Below the pieces are notes generated by a model. It saw only the letters and a list, made by a program, of their open reading frames with translations, did no database searches and was not told where the DNA came from. A DNA stretch of 64,000 nt, taken from the NCBI GenBank assembly GCA_963849005.1, contig CAWKGC010000024.1, positions 124,001 to 188,000 on the forward strand. Direction: 5' to 3'. Numbering within the stretch: position 1 is the stretch's first letter; each line of letters opens with the position of its first letter. Source of the DNA: CAWKGC01 sp963849005. Lineage in GTDB: Bacteria; Pseudomonadota; Gammaproteobacteria; Burkholderiales; Usitatibacteraceae. This document shows positions 41,487-50,065 of this stretch, one piece after another. The translations under genes were made by a program, and so were the position numbers.

Positions 41487-42074
41487 ATGGCTTCGCCCGC
41501 GCGCGTCCGCAAGACTCCGTCGAACCAGGTTCGCATCATCGGCGGGCAATGGCGCAGCCGCATCGTGCGCTTCCCGGAAGCCCCGGGCCTGCGACCGACG
41601 CCGGACCGCGTGCGCGAAACCCTGTTCAACTGGCTCGGCCAGCGGCTCGACGGCCTGGAATGCGTCGATCTTTTCGCGGGAAGCGGCGCGCTCGGGTTCG
41701 AGGCGCTTTCCCGTGGCGCAAGCCGCGTCGTGATGGTCGAGGCAGGCCGGGAGGCGGTGGCAGCACTCAGGCTTTCGGCGCAGGCGCTGGGGGCGGACAG
41801 GGCGGTGGTGGTCGCAGGCGACGCGCTGGCCTGGTTGAAGAGGGACGAAGGCCGTTTCGACATTGCGTTCGTCGATCCGCCGTATGCTTCGGCGCTGCAG
41901 GCGCAGGTATTGCAGGCGTTGCCGGCAAGATTGAAGCCCGGCGCCCGGGTCTACTGCGAATCGGCCGAGCCGGTCGCGCCGGGCGATGGGCCGTGGCGCG
42001 TATTGAAGGAAGGCCGGGCCGGCGCGGTGCGTTTCGCGTTGCTCGCCTTCGAGCCCGCCGGCGATGCCGGATGA
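41487..42074 (+). CDS. rsmD: 16S rRNA (guanine-966-N2)-methyltransferase RsmD
   Basis: 195 residues. QVRIIGGQWRSRIVRFPEAPGLRPTPDRVRETLFNWL is the family N-terminus, CVDLFAGSGALGFEALSRGA is the SAM site, and FVDPPYASALQ holds the catalytic DPPY. It methylates G966 of 16S rRNA. A TATTAT element only 9 bases before the ATG suggests a very short or absent leader. It is divergent from ftsY and is followed by coaD 26 bp later, the usual pairing. Confidence 0.95.
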   Translation: MASPARVRKTPSNQVRIIGGQWRSRIVRFPEAPGLRPTPDRVRETLFNWLGQRLDGLECVDLFAGSGALGFEALSRGASRVVMVEAGREAVAALRLSAQALGADRAVVVAGDALAWLKRDEGRFDIAFVDPPYASALQAQVLQALPARLKPGARVYCESAEPVAPGDGPWRVLKEGRAGAVRFALLAFEPAGDAG

Positions 42075-42100
42075 GTTTTCCCGTCGAGTGAAGAGAGACC

Positions 42101-42607
42101 ATGCCCCATACCCGCGCCGTCTATCCCGGCACCTTCGATCCGATCACCAACGGCCATGAGGACCTGGTGCAGCGCGCGTCGCGGCTTTTCGACGAGGTCG
42201 TCGTCGGCGTCGCGCACAGCCAGGCGAAGCGGCCGTTTTTCTCGCTCGACGAGCGCCTGGAGATCGCGCGGCAGGTGCTGTCGCCCTACAAGAACGTCAA
42301 GGTGTGCCCGTTCTCGGGGCTGCTCTCGGACTTCCTGAAGGAGCAGGACGCCAGCGTGATCCTGCGCGGGCTGCGCGCGGTCTCGGACTTCGAGTACGAG
42401 TTCCAGATGGCCGGGATGAACCGCAGGCTGAACCCCGGCGTCGAGACGCTGTTCCTCACGCCCTCGGACAAGTACCTGTTCCTGTCGGCGACGATCGTGC
42501 GCGAGATCGCGGTCCTGGGCGGCGACGTGGCCGCATTCGTCAACCCGCTCACCGCATCGCGCATGCGCGAGAAGATCGGCAAGGGCGAGACCGGGGCCGA
42601 GGCCTGA
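42101..42607 (+). CDS. coaD: phosphopantetheine adenylyltransferase
   Basis: 168 residues. The nucleotidyltransferase motif AVYPGTFDPITNGHEDLVQRA carries the T/HxGH-type site (TNGH), and FLSATIVREIAVLGGDVAAFV is the second nucleotide-binding segment (ISSTxVR-like). It makes dephospho-CoA, which CoaE (26968) then phosphorylates. Standard length. The ferredoxin gene starts 9 bp after the stop. Confidence 0.96.
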   Translation: MPHTRAVYPGTFDPITNGHEDLVQRASRLFDEVVVGVAHSQAKRPFFSLDERLEIARQVLSPYKNVKVCPFSGLLSDFLKEQDASVILRGLRAVSDFEYEFQMAGMNRRLNPGVETLFLTPSDKYLFLSATIVREIAVLGGDVAAFVNPLTASRMREKIGKGETGAEA

Positions 42608-42616
42608 GGAAGCGCC

Positions 42617-42868
42617 ATGGCGCTGATGATCACGGATATCTGCATCAACTGCGACGTCTGCGAGCCGGAGTGCCCGAACGGCGCGATCGCGCAGGGCGTG
42701 GAGATCTACGAGATCGACCCGGCCAAGTGCACCGAATGCGTCGGCCACCACGACCGGCCGCGTTGCCGCGAGGTCTGCCCGGTCGATTGCATCCCGCTGG
42801 ACCCCGCGTTCGCGGAGACCCACGGCCAGCTCTACGCGAAGTACCTTCTGCTGACCAGGGCGGCCTGA
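42617..42868 (+). CDS. YfhL-family 4Fe-4S dicluster ferredoxin
   Basis: 83 residues. The first cluster motif is CINCDVCEPECPNGAI, and the second is CTECVGHHDRPRCREVCPVDCI, which has the family's insertion between the second and third Cys. YfhL-type ferredoxins are small electron carriers of uncertain partner. It follows coaD closely and converges with the dynamin-like gene, with only 13 bp between them. Confidence 0.93.
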   Translation: MALMITDICINCDVCEPECPNGAIAQGVEIYEIDPAKCTECVGHHDRPRCREVCPVDCIPLDPAFAETHGQLYAKYLLLTRAA

Positions 42869-42881
42869 GCCGCGAGCCCGT

Positions 42882-44825
42882 TCAGGGGCGCGCCACGAAG
42901 GGGCGCGAGCCCTCGATCTCCAGCAGCACGTCCAGCCGCAGGCTGAACTGCGTCCATTGCTCCAGCTGGGTGACCGTGGTGGCGCGAAACTCGCCCAGCT
43001 CGGCCAATCGCGCTGCCAGGTCGACTTCCGCTCCGCGGATCTTGGACATGCCCTCCGCGCGGCTCGCCGACTGCTCCTGGAAGTCGGCCACGCGCAGCTC
43101 CAGCGGCCGAAGGAACGCGTTCATCCAGGCGCGCACCTCGCGGTCGGCGATGTCGAAGATGTGGATCACCTTGAGCGCGATGGAGTCGAAGAACAGCGCG
43201 CCCACCGTCTTCTTGCGGCGCAGGAGCATCCCGGTGGCGCTCTTGATTTCCCGGTTGCAGAGGCTCTCCAGGCGGTCGAGCTCGGCGAGGAACCGGTCGG
43301 TGGTGAACTCCCCGACTTCGACGGGCGAAATGCCGTACTCGTCCGCGAACTTCCTGTTCACGACGACCATCATCCGCCCGGCCTCGTTGATGGACTCGAT
43401 CGCGCCTTCGAGCCGGTTGCGCGCCTCGCGGAAATAGCCGTCCAGCGTTTCATTGATGCCGCCGGCGAAACCGCTGTCGAAGATCGCGGCGCGCGCCAGG
43501 ATGCCGAGCGCCCGCGCCCGCGCCGGGTCGAGGAACAGCGCGATCTGCTCGGCCTGCCGGTTGTGCACGGCGCGCACGCCCATCAACGACTTGCGCGCCT
43601 GGTCTATCTTGCCGCGATCGCCGCCGGCCTTTCGCGCGAGGGCCTCGACCAGGCGCACGTTCTTGCCCTTCAACTTCGCGAGGTCCTCGATCTGTTCCTC
43701 GAGGAAGGCGCGGCGGCTGTCGAGGAGCGCGCGCGCCTCCTTCAGCAGGGTGCGCGTTTCCGCGCGCACCGCATTGGCATGATCGAGCTTGCGAAAATGG
43801 AACAGCGTCTGGGAAAGCGACTGCTCCAGGCGGTAAAGGCGGCTCTTGACCAGGCCGTCGCGGTCGTTCCGGATGCGGCTGACCAGCGCCTGCCGCGCGG
43901 AAAGCGGGAAGACCTGGATCGGCTCGATCCCCAGCGCTTCGGCGGTGCTGCGCACCTGCTTGTCGAGTTCGGTGAGGACCTCGTCCTCGCTCTTCAGGTC
44001 GTCGCGCAGGCCGTCGATCTTGTTGAGCACCACGAAGCGCGTGTGGCGCTGGGTCTGGATCGGGGCGATGTGCTCGCTCCAGGTCGCGAGGTCGGTCGCG
44101 GTGACGCCGGTGTCCACGCCCAGCATGAAGACGATGGCATCGGCGTCCGGGATGCGGTTGAGCGTGAGCTCGGGCTCCGCGCCGAGCGCGTTGAGTCCCG
44201 GCGTGTCGAGGATCACCAGCCCGCGCTCGAGGAGCGGGTGGGGATAGTTCACCACTGCGTAGCGCCAGCGCGGCACGGCGACGAGCCCGCGCGCATCGAG
44301 CGGCAGGTCGGGACCGAGCCCCAGCGCCGAGGCTTCCCGCGGCGTCATCTCCACGGTCTCGGCGAGCGCGTTGAATGCCTCGTGCAACTGGGCCGCGTCG
44401 CCCGGCCTGAGCTCGATCTCCCGCCAGGTGTCGAGCGCGGCCAGGTGCTCGCGAAGCGCCATCGGGTTCTCGCGCGTCTCGATGGGCAGGACGCGGATCG
44501 CGGCGGGCTGCGCCCGGTCGTAGAGGATCTCGGTGGGGCACATCGTGGTGCGGCCCGCGCCCGAGGGCAGCAGGCGCAGGCCCTGGTCGCCGAAGAAAAG
44601 CGCGTTGATCAGCTCGCTCTTGCCCCGCGAGTATTCGGCGACGAAGGCGATGGTGAGTTTTTCCACCGCGAGCCGGCGCTCGAGATAGGCGATGCGCGCG
44701 GAAATGGTGTCGTCGGAAAGATGGTTCACCGTCGCCCACCGGCGCAGGTCGGCGAGCAGCTTGATCGCCTGCTCGCGCCATTCGCGCAGCGATTCGAGCC
44801 CCTCGTCGAAGTTCCTGGTGAGCAT
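42882..44825 (-). CDS. dynamin-like large GTPase
   Basis: 647 residues. G1 is AEYSRGKSELINALF at 63-77, with Ala in place of the first Gly; G3 is VILDTPGLNALG and G4 FVVLNKIDGLRDD. After the G domain come long charged helices, including LLDSRRAFLEEQIEDLAKL and NRLEGAIESINEAGRMMVVV. No clear membrane helix is seen. Bacterial dynamin-like proteins remodel or protect membranes. The start is ATG 44825, 2 bp after mutM, so the two genes are co-transcribed. Confidence 0.85.
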   Translation of the reverse strand: MLTRNFDEGLESLREWREQAIKLLADLRRWATVNHLSDDTISARIAYLERRLAVEKLTIAFVAEYSRGKSELINALFFGDQGLRLLPSGAGRTTMCPTEILYDRAQPAAIRVLPIETRENPMALREHLAALDTWREIELRPGDAAQLHEAFNALAETVEMTPREASALGLGPDLPLDARGLVAVPRWRYAVVNYPHPLLERGLVILDTPGLNALGAEPELTLNRIPDADAIVFMLGVDTGVTATDLATWSEHIAPIQTQRHTRFVVLNKIDGLRDDLKSEDEVLTELDKQVRSTAEALGIEPIQVFPLSARQALVSRIRNDRDGLVKSRLYRLEQSLSQTLFHFRKLDHANAVRAETRTLLKEARALLDSRRAFLEEQIEDLAKLKGKNVRLVEALARKAGGDRGKIDQARKSLMGVRAVHNRQAEQIALFLDPARARALGILARAAIFDSGFAGGINETLDGYFREARNRLEGAIESINEAGRMMVVVNRKFADEYGISPVEVGEFTTDRFLAELDRLESLCNREIKSATGMLLRRKKTVGALFFDSIALKVIHIFDIADREVRAWMNAFLRPLELRVADFQEQSASRAEGMSKIRGAEVDLAARLAELGEFRATTVTQLEQWTQFSLRLDVLLEIEGSRPFVARP

Positions 44826-44827
44826 GC

Positions 44828-45643
44828 TCAGTGCTGGCAGCGCGGGCAGAAGTACGTCGATCGCGACCCGTGGCGGGAGGCGCGGATCGCCGTCGAGCAG
44901 GAGCGGCACGCCAATCCCTCGCGACCGTACACGGCGCTCTCGTGCTGGAAATAGCCCGGCCGGCCGTCGCTGCCGACGAAATCGCGCAGCGTGCTGCCGC
45001 CTGCCGCGAGCGCGCGCTCGAGCGTATCGCGAATCGCGGCGGCAAGGCGCTCGTAGCGCGCGAGCGCGATGCGCCCCGCCGCGCGCGAAGGATGGATGCC
45101 GGCGTGGAAGAGCGCCTCGGAAGCGTAGATGTTGCCGATGCCCGTGACGGTATGCGCGTCCATGACGAACTGCTTCACCGCGACGCTGCGGCCGCGGGAG
45201 CGGTTGAACAGGTGACGGCCGGAGAAGCCCTCGCCGAGGGGCTCGGGGCCCAGGTCCCTCAGGAGCGCATGCGCCTCGGGCCGCTTCCCCGCCCAGAGCA
45301 TGGCGCCGAACCTGCGCGGATCGGTGAGCCGGATGAGCGAGCGGTCGTCGAGCTCGAGGTCGACGTGGTCATGGGCGCGCGGCAGCTCCGGGCGGGCAAG
45401 GAAGCGCAGGCTTCCCGACATGCCGAGGTGGACCAGCAGGCAGCCGTTGCCGAAATCGAAGAGGAGGTACTTTCCCCTGCGCGAGATGCCCTCCACGCGG
45501 CGGCCTTCGAGGCGCGCGGGCAGGTCCGCGGACACGGGCCAGCGCAAGCGCGGCTCGCGCACGACGACGCGGCGGACGGTCCTTCCCACCACGTGCGGGA
45601 GCATTCCGCGGCGGGTGGTTTCGACTTCGGGAAGTTCGGGCAT
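44828..45643 (-). CDS. mutM: formamidopyrimidine-DNA glycosylase
   Basis: 271 residues. The catalytic N-terminus MPELPEVETTRRGMLPHVVG has Pro2 and Glu3; the Lys of the GKYLLFDFGNG loop is near residue 58. The helix-two-turn-helix region has FVMDAHTVTGIGNIYASEALF. The C-terminal zinc finger is CRSC and FCPRCQ. It removes 8-oxoguanine and other oxidised purines from DNA. It is the first gene of a unit with the dynamin-like GTPase. Confidence 0.96.
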   Translation of the reverse strand: MPELPEVETTRRGMLPHVVGRTVRRVVVREPRLRWPVSADLPARLEGRRVEGISRRGKYLLFDFGNGCLLVHLGMSGSLRFLARPELPRAHDHVDLELDDRSLIRLTDPRRFGAMLWAGKRPEAHALLRDLGPEPLGEGFSGRHLFNRSRGRSVAVKQFVMDAHTVTGIGNIYASEALFHAGIHPSRAAGRIALARYERLAAAIRDTLERALAAGGSTLRDFVGSDGRPGYFQHESAVYGREGLACRSCSTAIRASRHGSRSTYFCPRCQH

Positions 45644-45692
45644 CGGCGAGGCTGGGGAGGGCGGGCGCCGGGGGGCGCGGCATTTTCGCGAC

Positions 45693-45698
45693 ATTATA
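45693..45698 (-). promoter_or_regulatory. -10 box for mutM
   Basis: A perfect TATAAT on the minus strand, 49 bases before the mutM ATG, in the 172-bp divergent gap to the TPR gene. No convincing -35 was found. Confidence 0.4.
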
Positions 45699-45815
45699 CG
45701 GCGCGGGGATCGGCGACTTTTCGCAAACCTTCCGCCCTCCGCGCTGTCACAGTCGTGGCAGGCCGGGCACGATGGTCTTATCATAGGGTCAAAGTTCGCA
45801 AGGAAGAATCCCAAG

Positions 45816-47501
45816 ATGAAGGCATGGAACTGGAAGGCGCTGGCCCTTGCGGCGGCGGTCGGCGCAAGCCTGGCGGGAACGGGAGGGGCCTTCGCCCAGG
45901 TCGTTCCGCAGTCGAAACCGCCCCTGACCGCGCAGCAGGCGATGTTCGCGTACCTGCTTGCGGAGGTCGCGCTGCAGCGAGGCGATACGCAAGTCGCCCT
46001 GGCGGCATACCTCGAGCTCGCGCGGGAGCTGCGCGAGGCGCCCATTGCCAGGCGGGCGGTGGAAGCGGCGATCCGCGCGCGCGCCTTCGAGCCGGCGCTG
46101 GAAGCGGCGGCATTGCTGGTCGAGCTCGAGCCCGAAGGTTCGCTCGGCCGCGAGATCATTTCCTCCCTGCTCGCCAACAACGGCAACCTCGACCAGGCGG
46201 TCGAGACGCTCGACAAGCTGATCGCCAGGCAGCCCGACAAGGGCATGCTGATCGCGCAGGTGAACCACTTCCTCGCTCGCTACCCGGACAAGGCGCTCGT
46301 GCTCGGGGCGGTGAAGAAGCTCACGTCACGCTATTCCGCCCTGCCCGAGTCGCATTACGCGCTTGCGGTGGCGGCGCTCCTCGCGGGGCAGGACGGGCTG
46401 GCCCTGGAGGAATCGCGGGCCGCGCTCGCCGCGCGCCCGGCATGGGAACTGGCCGTGGTCCTGCAGGCGCAGGTGGTGCGCAAGCGCGACCCGGCGGCAG
46501 TCGAGGCGCTTTACCGTGATTTCCTCGCGGCCAACCCGGGGTCGAAGGAAGTTCGCATGCAGTACGCGCGCGAACTGGCGACGACGAAACAGTTTGCCGC
46601 CGCGCGCGACCAGTTCCGCGAGGTCGCGCGGCTTTCGCCGGAGGATGCGCAAGTTGCCTATGCGATCGGCCTGCTCGCGCTCCAGATCGAGGACTACGGA
46701 GACGCCGAGGTCGCCTTCAAGCGCGCGCTCGAGCTCAAGTACAAGGACGAGAACGCGGTCTACCTGAGCCTCGGGCAGGTCTACGAGTCACGCAAGCAGG
46801 TCGAAGAGGCGATCAAGTGGTACGCCAGGGTCGAAGCCGGCGACGAAGTGCGCGCGAAGCTCAAGATCGCGACACTGATCGCGAAACAGCAGGGCCTCGC
46901 CGCAGGGCGCGAGTACCTCCGGGCGATGGAAACGCGCACGACGGAGGACCGCATCGCGCTCCTCCAGGTGGAAGCGCAGCTGCTGCGCGAGGCGCGCGAC
47001 TTCAAGCAGAGCTACGAGCTCCTCAACGCCGCGCTCGAAGAGTTCCCGGACTCCCACGAGCTCCTCTACGACCGCGCCATGGCTGCCGAGCGGCTCGACC
47101 GGTTGGACGTGGTCGAGGCGGACCTGAAGCGCGTGATCGTGATGAGGCCCGACTACGCGCACGCCTACAACGCGCTCGGCTACACGCTCGCGGAAAAGAC
47201 CGATCGCCTTGTCGAGGCCATGGCTCTCATACAGCAGGCGGTGAAGCTCTCGCCGGACGACCCGTTCATCCTCGACAGCCTCGGCTGGGTGTACTACCGC
47301 ATGGGCAATCTCGACGAATCGGTGAAGTACCTGCAGAGCGCCTATTCCGCGCGAAACGACCCGGAGATCGCCGCGCACCTGGGCGAGGTGCTCTGGGCGC
47401 GCGGTTCCCGGGACGAGGCGCGCAAGGTCTGGAGCACGGCTTTGAACGAGCATCCGGACCACGAGTCGCTGCTTGCGGTCATGCAGAAGTACAAGCCCTA
47501 G
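45816..47501 (+). CDS. exported tetratricopeptide-repeat protein
   Basis: 561 residues. A signal peptide (ALALAAAVGASLAGTGGAFAQ) is followed by TPR units over most of the length: AEVALQRGDTQVALAAYLEL, YAIGLLALQIEDYGDAEVAF, AYNALGYTLAEKTDRLVEAM and DSLGWVYYRMGNLDESVKYL are clear examples. It lies directly before lolB and ispE, a position where betaproteobacteria often keep such a TPR protein; a role in envelope assembly is inferred. The ATG at 45816 has AAGGAAG upstream. Confidence 0.88.
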   Translation: MKAWNWKALALAAAVGASLAGTGGAFAQVVPQSKPPLTAQQAMFAYLLAEVALQRGDTQVALAAYLELARELREAPIARRAVEAAIRARAFEPALEAAALLVELEPEGSLGREIISSLLANNGNLDQAVETLDKLIARQPDKGMLIAQVNHFLARYPDKALVLGAVKKLTSRYSALPESHYALAVAALLAGQDGLALEESRAALAARPAWELAVVLQAQVVRKRDPAAVEALYRDFLAANPGSKEVRMQYARELATTKQFAAARDQFREVARLSPEDAQVAYAIGLLALQIEDYGDAEVAFKRALELKYKDENAVYLSLGQVYESRKQVEEAIKWYARVEAGDEVRAKLKIATLIAKQQGLAAGREYLRAMETRTTEDRIALLQVEAQLLREARDFKQSYELLNAALEEFPDSHELLYDRAMAAERLDRLDVVEADLKRVIVMRPDYAHAYNALGYTLAEKTDRLVEAMALIQQAVKLSPDDPFILDSLGWVYYRMGNLDESVKYLQSAYSARNDPEIAAHLGEVLWARGSRDEARKVWSTALNEHPDHESLLAVMQKYKP

Positions 47502-47540
47502 CGACGATCCTTCGGGCGCGCTTCGCCGCGCCCGGTTCCC

Positions 47541-48050
47541 ATGCATCCGAGAGCCTTCGCCGCCGCCGTCCTTGCCGCGGGCCTTTGCGGCTGTGCCACC
47601 GTCGGCCCCCCGGCTGACAGGCCGCCCGTCGACTTCACCTCCTTCGACATGATGGCGCGCCTGTCCGTGCGCCAGGGCGACAGGCTGGACATCGCGAAGC
47701 TTCGCTGGACGCACAGTGCCCGCGCCGACCTGTGGGTGATCTCGTCGCCGTTCGGCAGCGAGCTCGCGCGCATCGAAAGCAATGGCGGCGCGGTGGTGTT
47801 GACGCGAGCCGGCGAGGCGCCCACGCGCGCGCCATCGTTCGCCGCGCTCGCCAAATCGATGCTGGGCGTGGCGATCGACCCCGAGGACGTCGCGCGCTGG
47901 CTGCATGGCGCCACCGCCCCCGAGGCATCCGGGTGGCAGGTGGACATCGAGGAACGTGCCTCCGACGGAACGGTGCGCCGCCTTACCGCGATCCATGCCG
48001 ATACGGTGGTGAAGCTGGTCGTCGACAGCTACCGGCAGGTGCCGGAATGA
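47541..48050 (+). CDS. lolB: outer-membrane lipoprotein insertion protein LolB
   Basis: 169 residues. Lipobox LCGC near residue 16 anchors it in the outer membrane. The body is a short LolB barrel: MMARLSVRQGDRLDIAKLRW, PFGSELARIESNGGAVVL and the end ITAIHADTVVKLVVDSY-type strand. It receives lipoproteins from LolA and inserts them. The assignment relies also on position before ispE, with which it overlaps by 4 bp (ATGA). Confidence 0.88.
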   Translation: MHPRAFAAAVLAAGLCGCATVGPPADRPPVDFTSFDMMARLSVRQGDRLDIAKLRWTHSARADLWVISSPFGSELARIESNGGAVVLTRAGEAPTRAPSFAALAKSMLGVAIDPEDVARWLHGATAPEASGWQVDIEERASDGTVRRLTAIHADTVVKLVVDSYRQVPE

Positions 48051-48925
48051 TTCTTCCGGGTCCCGGCTACCCGGCACCGGGGAAGCTGAACCTTTTCCTG
48101 CACGTGGTCGGCCGCCGCGACGACGGCTACCATTTGCTGGAGAGCGTTTTCGCGCTGATCGATCGCGCCGACGAGGTGCGGTTGCGCGTCCGGCCCGACG
48201 GCGAGATCCGGCGCGTGGGCAGCCTGCCCGGAGTGGAGCCCGACGAAGACCTCGCCGTCCGCGCGGCGCGGCTGCTGCAGGGCGAGACCGGGACCGCGCT
48301 CGGCGCCGACATCGAGATCGACAAGGTGCTGCCCATGGGCGGCGGCCTCGGCGGAGGCAGCTCCGATGCCGCGACAGTGCTGGTCGCGCTCAATTCCCTC
48401 TGGGAGGCGGGCCTGGGCCGCCCGGAGCTCGCCCGGATCGGCCTCCAGCTGGGGGCCGACGTGCCATTTTTCATTGGCGGGGACAACGCCTTCGTCGAAG
48501 GGGTGGGGGAAAGGCTGACGCCGGTCGACCTGCCGCGCCGCTGGTACCTCGTGCTCGTCCCTCCGGTCGCCGTGGCCACCCGGGAAATGTTCCAAGCGCC
48601 TGAATTGACAAGGAACACGCCCGGCCTCAAAATATCGGGCTTTTCGGCGCAAACGGATTTCGACCTCTTTCGCAACGATCTCGAGCCTGTCGCGGCGGGG
48701 CGCTTCCCGCAGGTGAAATCGCACCTCGACTGGCTTTCCCGGCATGCCCGGGCGCGACTCACGGGGTCGGGGGCTTGCGTTTTCGCGGCCTTCGGGTCAC
48801 GCGGGGAGGCCGAGGCGGTGCGCAAGGCGATGCCGCCGGGAATGCAGGGTTTTGTCGCGCAGGGCCTTTTGCAGCACCCCCTGCGCGGGATGGGAGAAAG
48901 TTTGGGGAGTCGCCAAGTTGGTTAA
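48047..48925 (+). CDS. ispE: 4-diphosphocytidyl-2-C-methyl-D-erythritol kinase
   Basis: 292 residues. GHMP-kinase motifs: PAPGKLNLFLHVVGRRDDGYH near the start, the ATP loop PMGGGLGGGSSDAA near residue 97 and LTGSGACVFAAFG near the end. It phosphorylates an intermediate of the MEP isoprenoid pathway. The last eight codons (from about 48903) and the stop lie inside the tRNA-Gln gene, so the C-terminus overlaps an RNA gene. Confidence 0.95.
   Translation: MILPGPGYPAPGKLNLFLHVVGRRDDGYHLLESVFALIDRADEVRLRVRPDGEIRRVGSLPGVEPDEDLAVRAARLLQGETGTALGADIEIDKVLPMGGGLGGGSSDAATVLVALNSLWEAGLGRPELARIGLQLGADVPFFIGGDNAFVEGVGERLTPVDLPRRWYLVLVPPVAVATREMFQAPELTRNTPGLKISGFSAQTDFDLFRNDLEPVAAGRFPQVKSHLDWLSRHARARLTGSGACVFAAFGSRGEAEAVRKAMPPGMQGFVAQGLLQHPLRGMGESLGSRQVG
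48605..48633 (+). promoter_or_regulatory. possible internal promoter in ispE for tRNA-Gln and prs
   Basis: A perfect TTGACA (48605-48610), 17-base spacer and CAAAAT (48628-48633). It would start a transcript about 265 bases before the tRNA. As it is inside a coding region it could be chance. Confidence 0.38.
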
Positions 48926-48979
48926 GGCACCGGATTTTGATTCCGGCATTCGAAGGTTCGAATCCTTCCTCCCCAGCCA
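48903..48979 (+). tRNA. tRNA-Gln (anticodon TTG)
   Basis: Acceptor TGGGGAG pairs with CTCCCCA; the anticodon stem is CCGGA/TCCGG around TTTTGAT with anticodon TTG at 48937-48939; the T arm contains GGTTCGAATCC. Discriminator G and an encoded CCA (48977-48979) follow. It reads CAA and CAG. The 5' end overlaps the 3' end of ispE by 23 bases. Confidence 0.97.
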
Positions 48980-49017
48980 CCGTATTCGAACCGCAGCCTG
49001 AGAGCCTGGACCGACCG

Positions 49018-49968
49018 ATGGCCTTCGACAACCTGATGGTGTTCTCGGGCAACGCGAACCCGACGCTCGCGCAGAAAGTCGCGAAGCAGCTGAACGTCCA
49101 TCTGGGCAAGGCCAGCGTTTCGAAGTTCAGCGACGGCGAGATCATGGTGGAGCTGCTCGAGAACGTGCGCGGGCGCGACGTGTTCGTGCTGCAGTCGACC
49201 TGCGCGCCGACCAACGACCACCTGATGGAACTGATGATCATGGTGGACGCGCTGCGCCGGTCGAGCGCGGCGAGGATCACCGCGGCGATACCGTATTTCG
49301 GCTACGCGAGGCAGGACCGCCGCCCGAGGAGCGCGCGGGTCGCGATCTCGGCGAAAGTGGTGGCGAACATGCTGACCGTGGCGGGCGTGAACCGGGTCCT
49401 GACGATGGACCTGCATGCCGACCAGATCCAGGGGTTCTTCGACATCCCCGTGGACAACGTGTACGCCACGCCGATTTTGCTGGGAGACCTGTGGAAGCAC
49501 GGGTACAAGGACCTCGTGGTGGTGTCGCCGGACGTAGGCGGCGTGGTGCGGGCGAGGGCGATCGCGAAGCGGCTGGAAAGCGACCTCGCGATCATCGACA
49601 AGCGCCGCCCGCGGCCCAACGTGGCAACGGTGATGAACATCATCGGCGACGTGGAGGGCCGGACCTGCGTGATCATGGATGACATGGTCGATACCGCGAA
49701 CACGCTGTGCGAGGCGGCAAGGGCATTGAAGGAGCGGGGCGCGGACCGCGTTCTCGCGTATTGCACGCATCCGGTGCTTTCGGGCCCGGCGATTTCGCGC
49801 ATCGAGGCCTCGGTGATCGACGAGCTGGTGGTGACCGACACCATCCCGCTCAGCCCGGAGGCCGCGGCCTGCAGGAAGATCCGCCAGATCAGCGTCGCGG
49901 AATTGCTGGCCGAGACGATGCGCCGCATCTGCGAGGACAGCTCGGTCAGTTCGCTGTTCGTCGAGTAG
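49018..49968 (+). CDS. prs: ribose-phosphate pyrophosphokinase
   Basis: 316 residues, standard size. ATP/ribose-phosphate binding segments are SKFSDGEIMVELLENVRG, AAIPYFGYARQDRR and VLTMDLHADQIQGFFDIPVDN; the PRPP loop is VIMDDMVDTANTLCEAA. It makes PRPP for nucleotide, His and Trp synthesis. The frame extends upstream through the tRNA, but ATG 49018 begins the family's N-terminus. It is placed after tRNA-Gln as in other betaproteobacteria. Confidence 0.96.
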   Translation: MAFDNLMVFSGNANPTLAQKVAKQLNVHLGKASVSKFSDGEIMVELLENVRGRDVFVLQSTCAPTNDHLMELMIMVDALRRSSAARITAAIPYFGYARQDRRPRSARVAISAKVVANMLTVAGVNRVLTMDLHADQIQGFFDIPVDNVYATPILLGDLWKHGYKDLVVVSPDVGGVVRARAIAKRLESDLAIIDKRRPRPNVATVMNIIGDVEGRTCVIMDDMVDTANTLCEAARALKERGADRVLAYCTHPVLSGPAISRIEASVIDELVVTDTIPLSPEAAACRKIRQISVAELLAETMRRICEDSSVSSLFVE

Positions 49969-50024
49969 GGATTCCCCGGGCCGGAAAACGGAACGGGTCT
50001 TTTGCGGGGCAACCCGCTGCAACG

Positions 50025-50050
50025 AAGGCCGCCTGGTCGCGGGCGGCCTT
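50025..50050 (+). terminator. hairpin between prs and rplY
   Basis: AAGGCCGCC (50025-50033) pairs exactly with GGCGGCCTT (50042-50050) over an 8-base loop, ending 15 bases before the rplY ATG. It lacks a T-run, so it may be a weak terminator or a leader structure. Confidence 0.45.
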
Positions 50051-50065
50051 ACAACTGGAGTGAAC

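Noticed and set aside
48775..49017. N-terminal extension of prs through the tRNA-Gln gene
   Set aside because: The open frame runs through a well-formed tRNA and the end of ispE; the prs family begins at ATG 49018.
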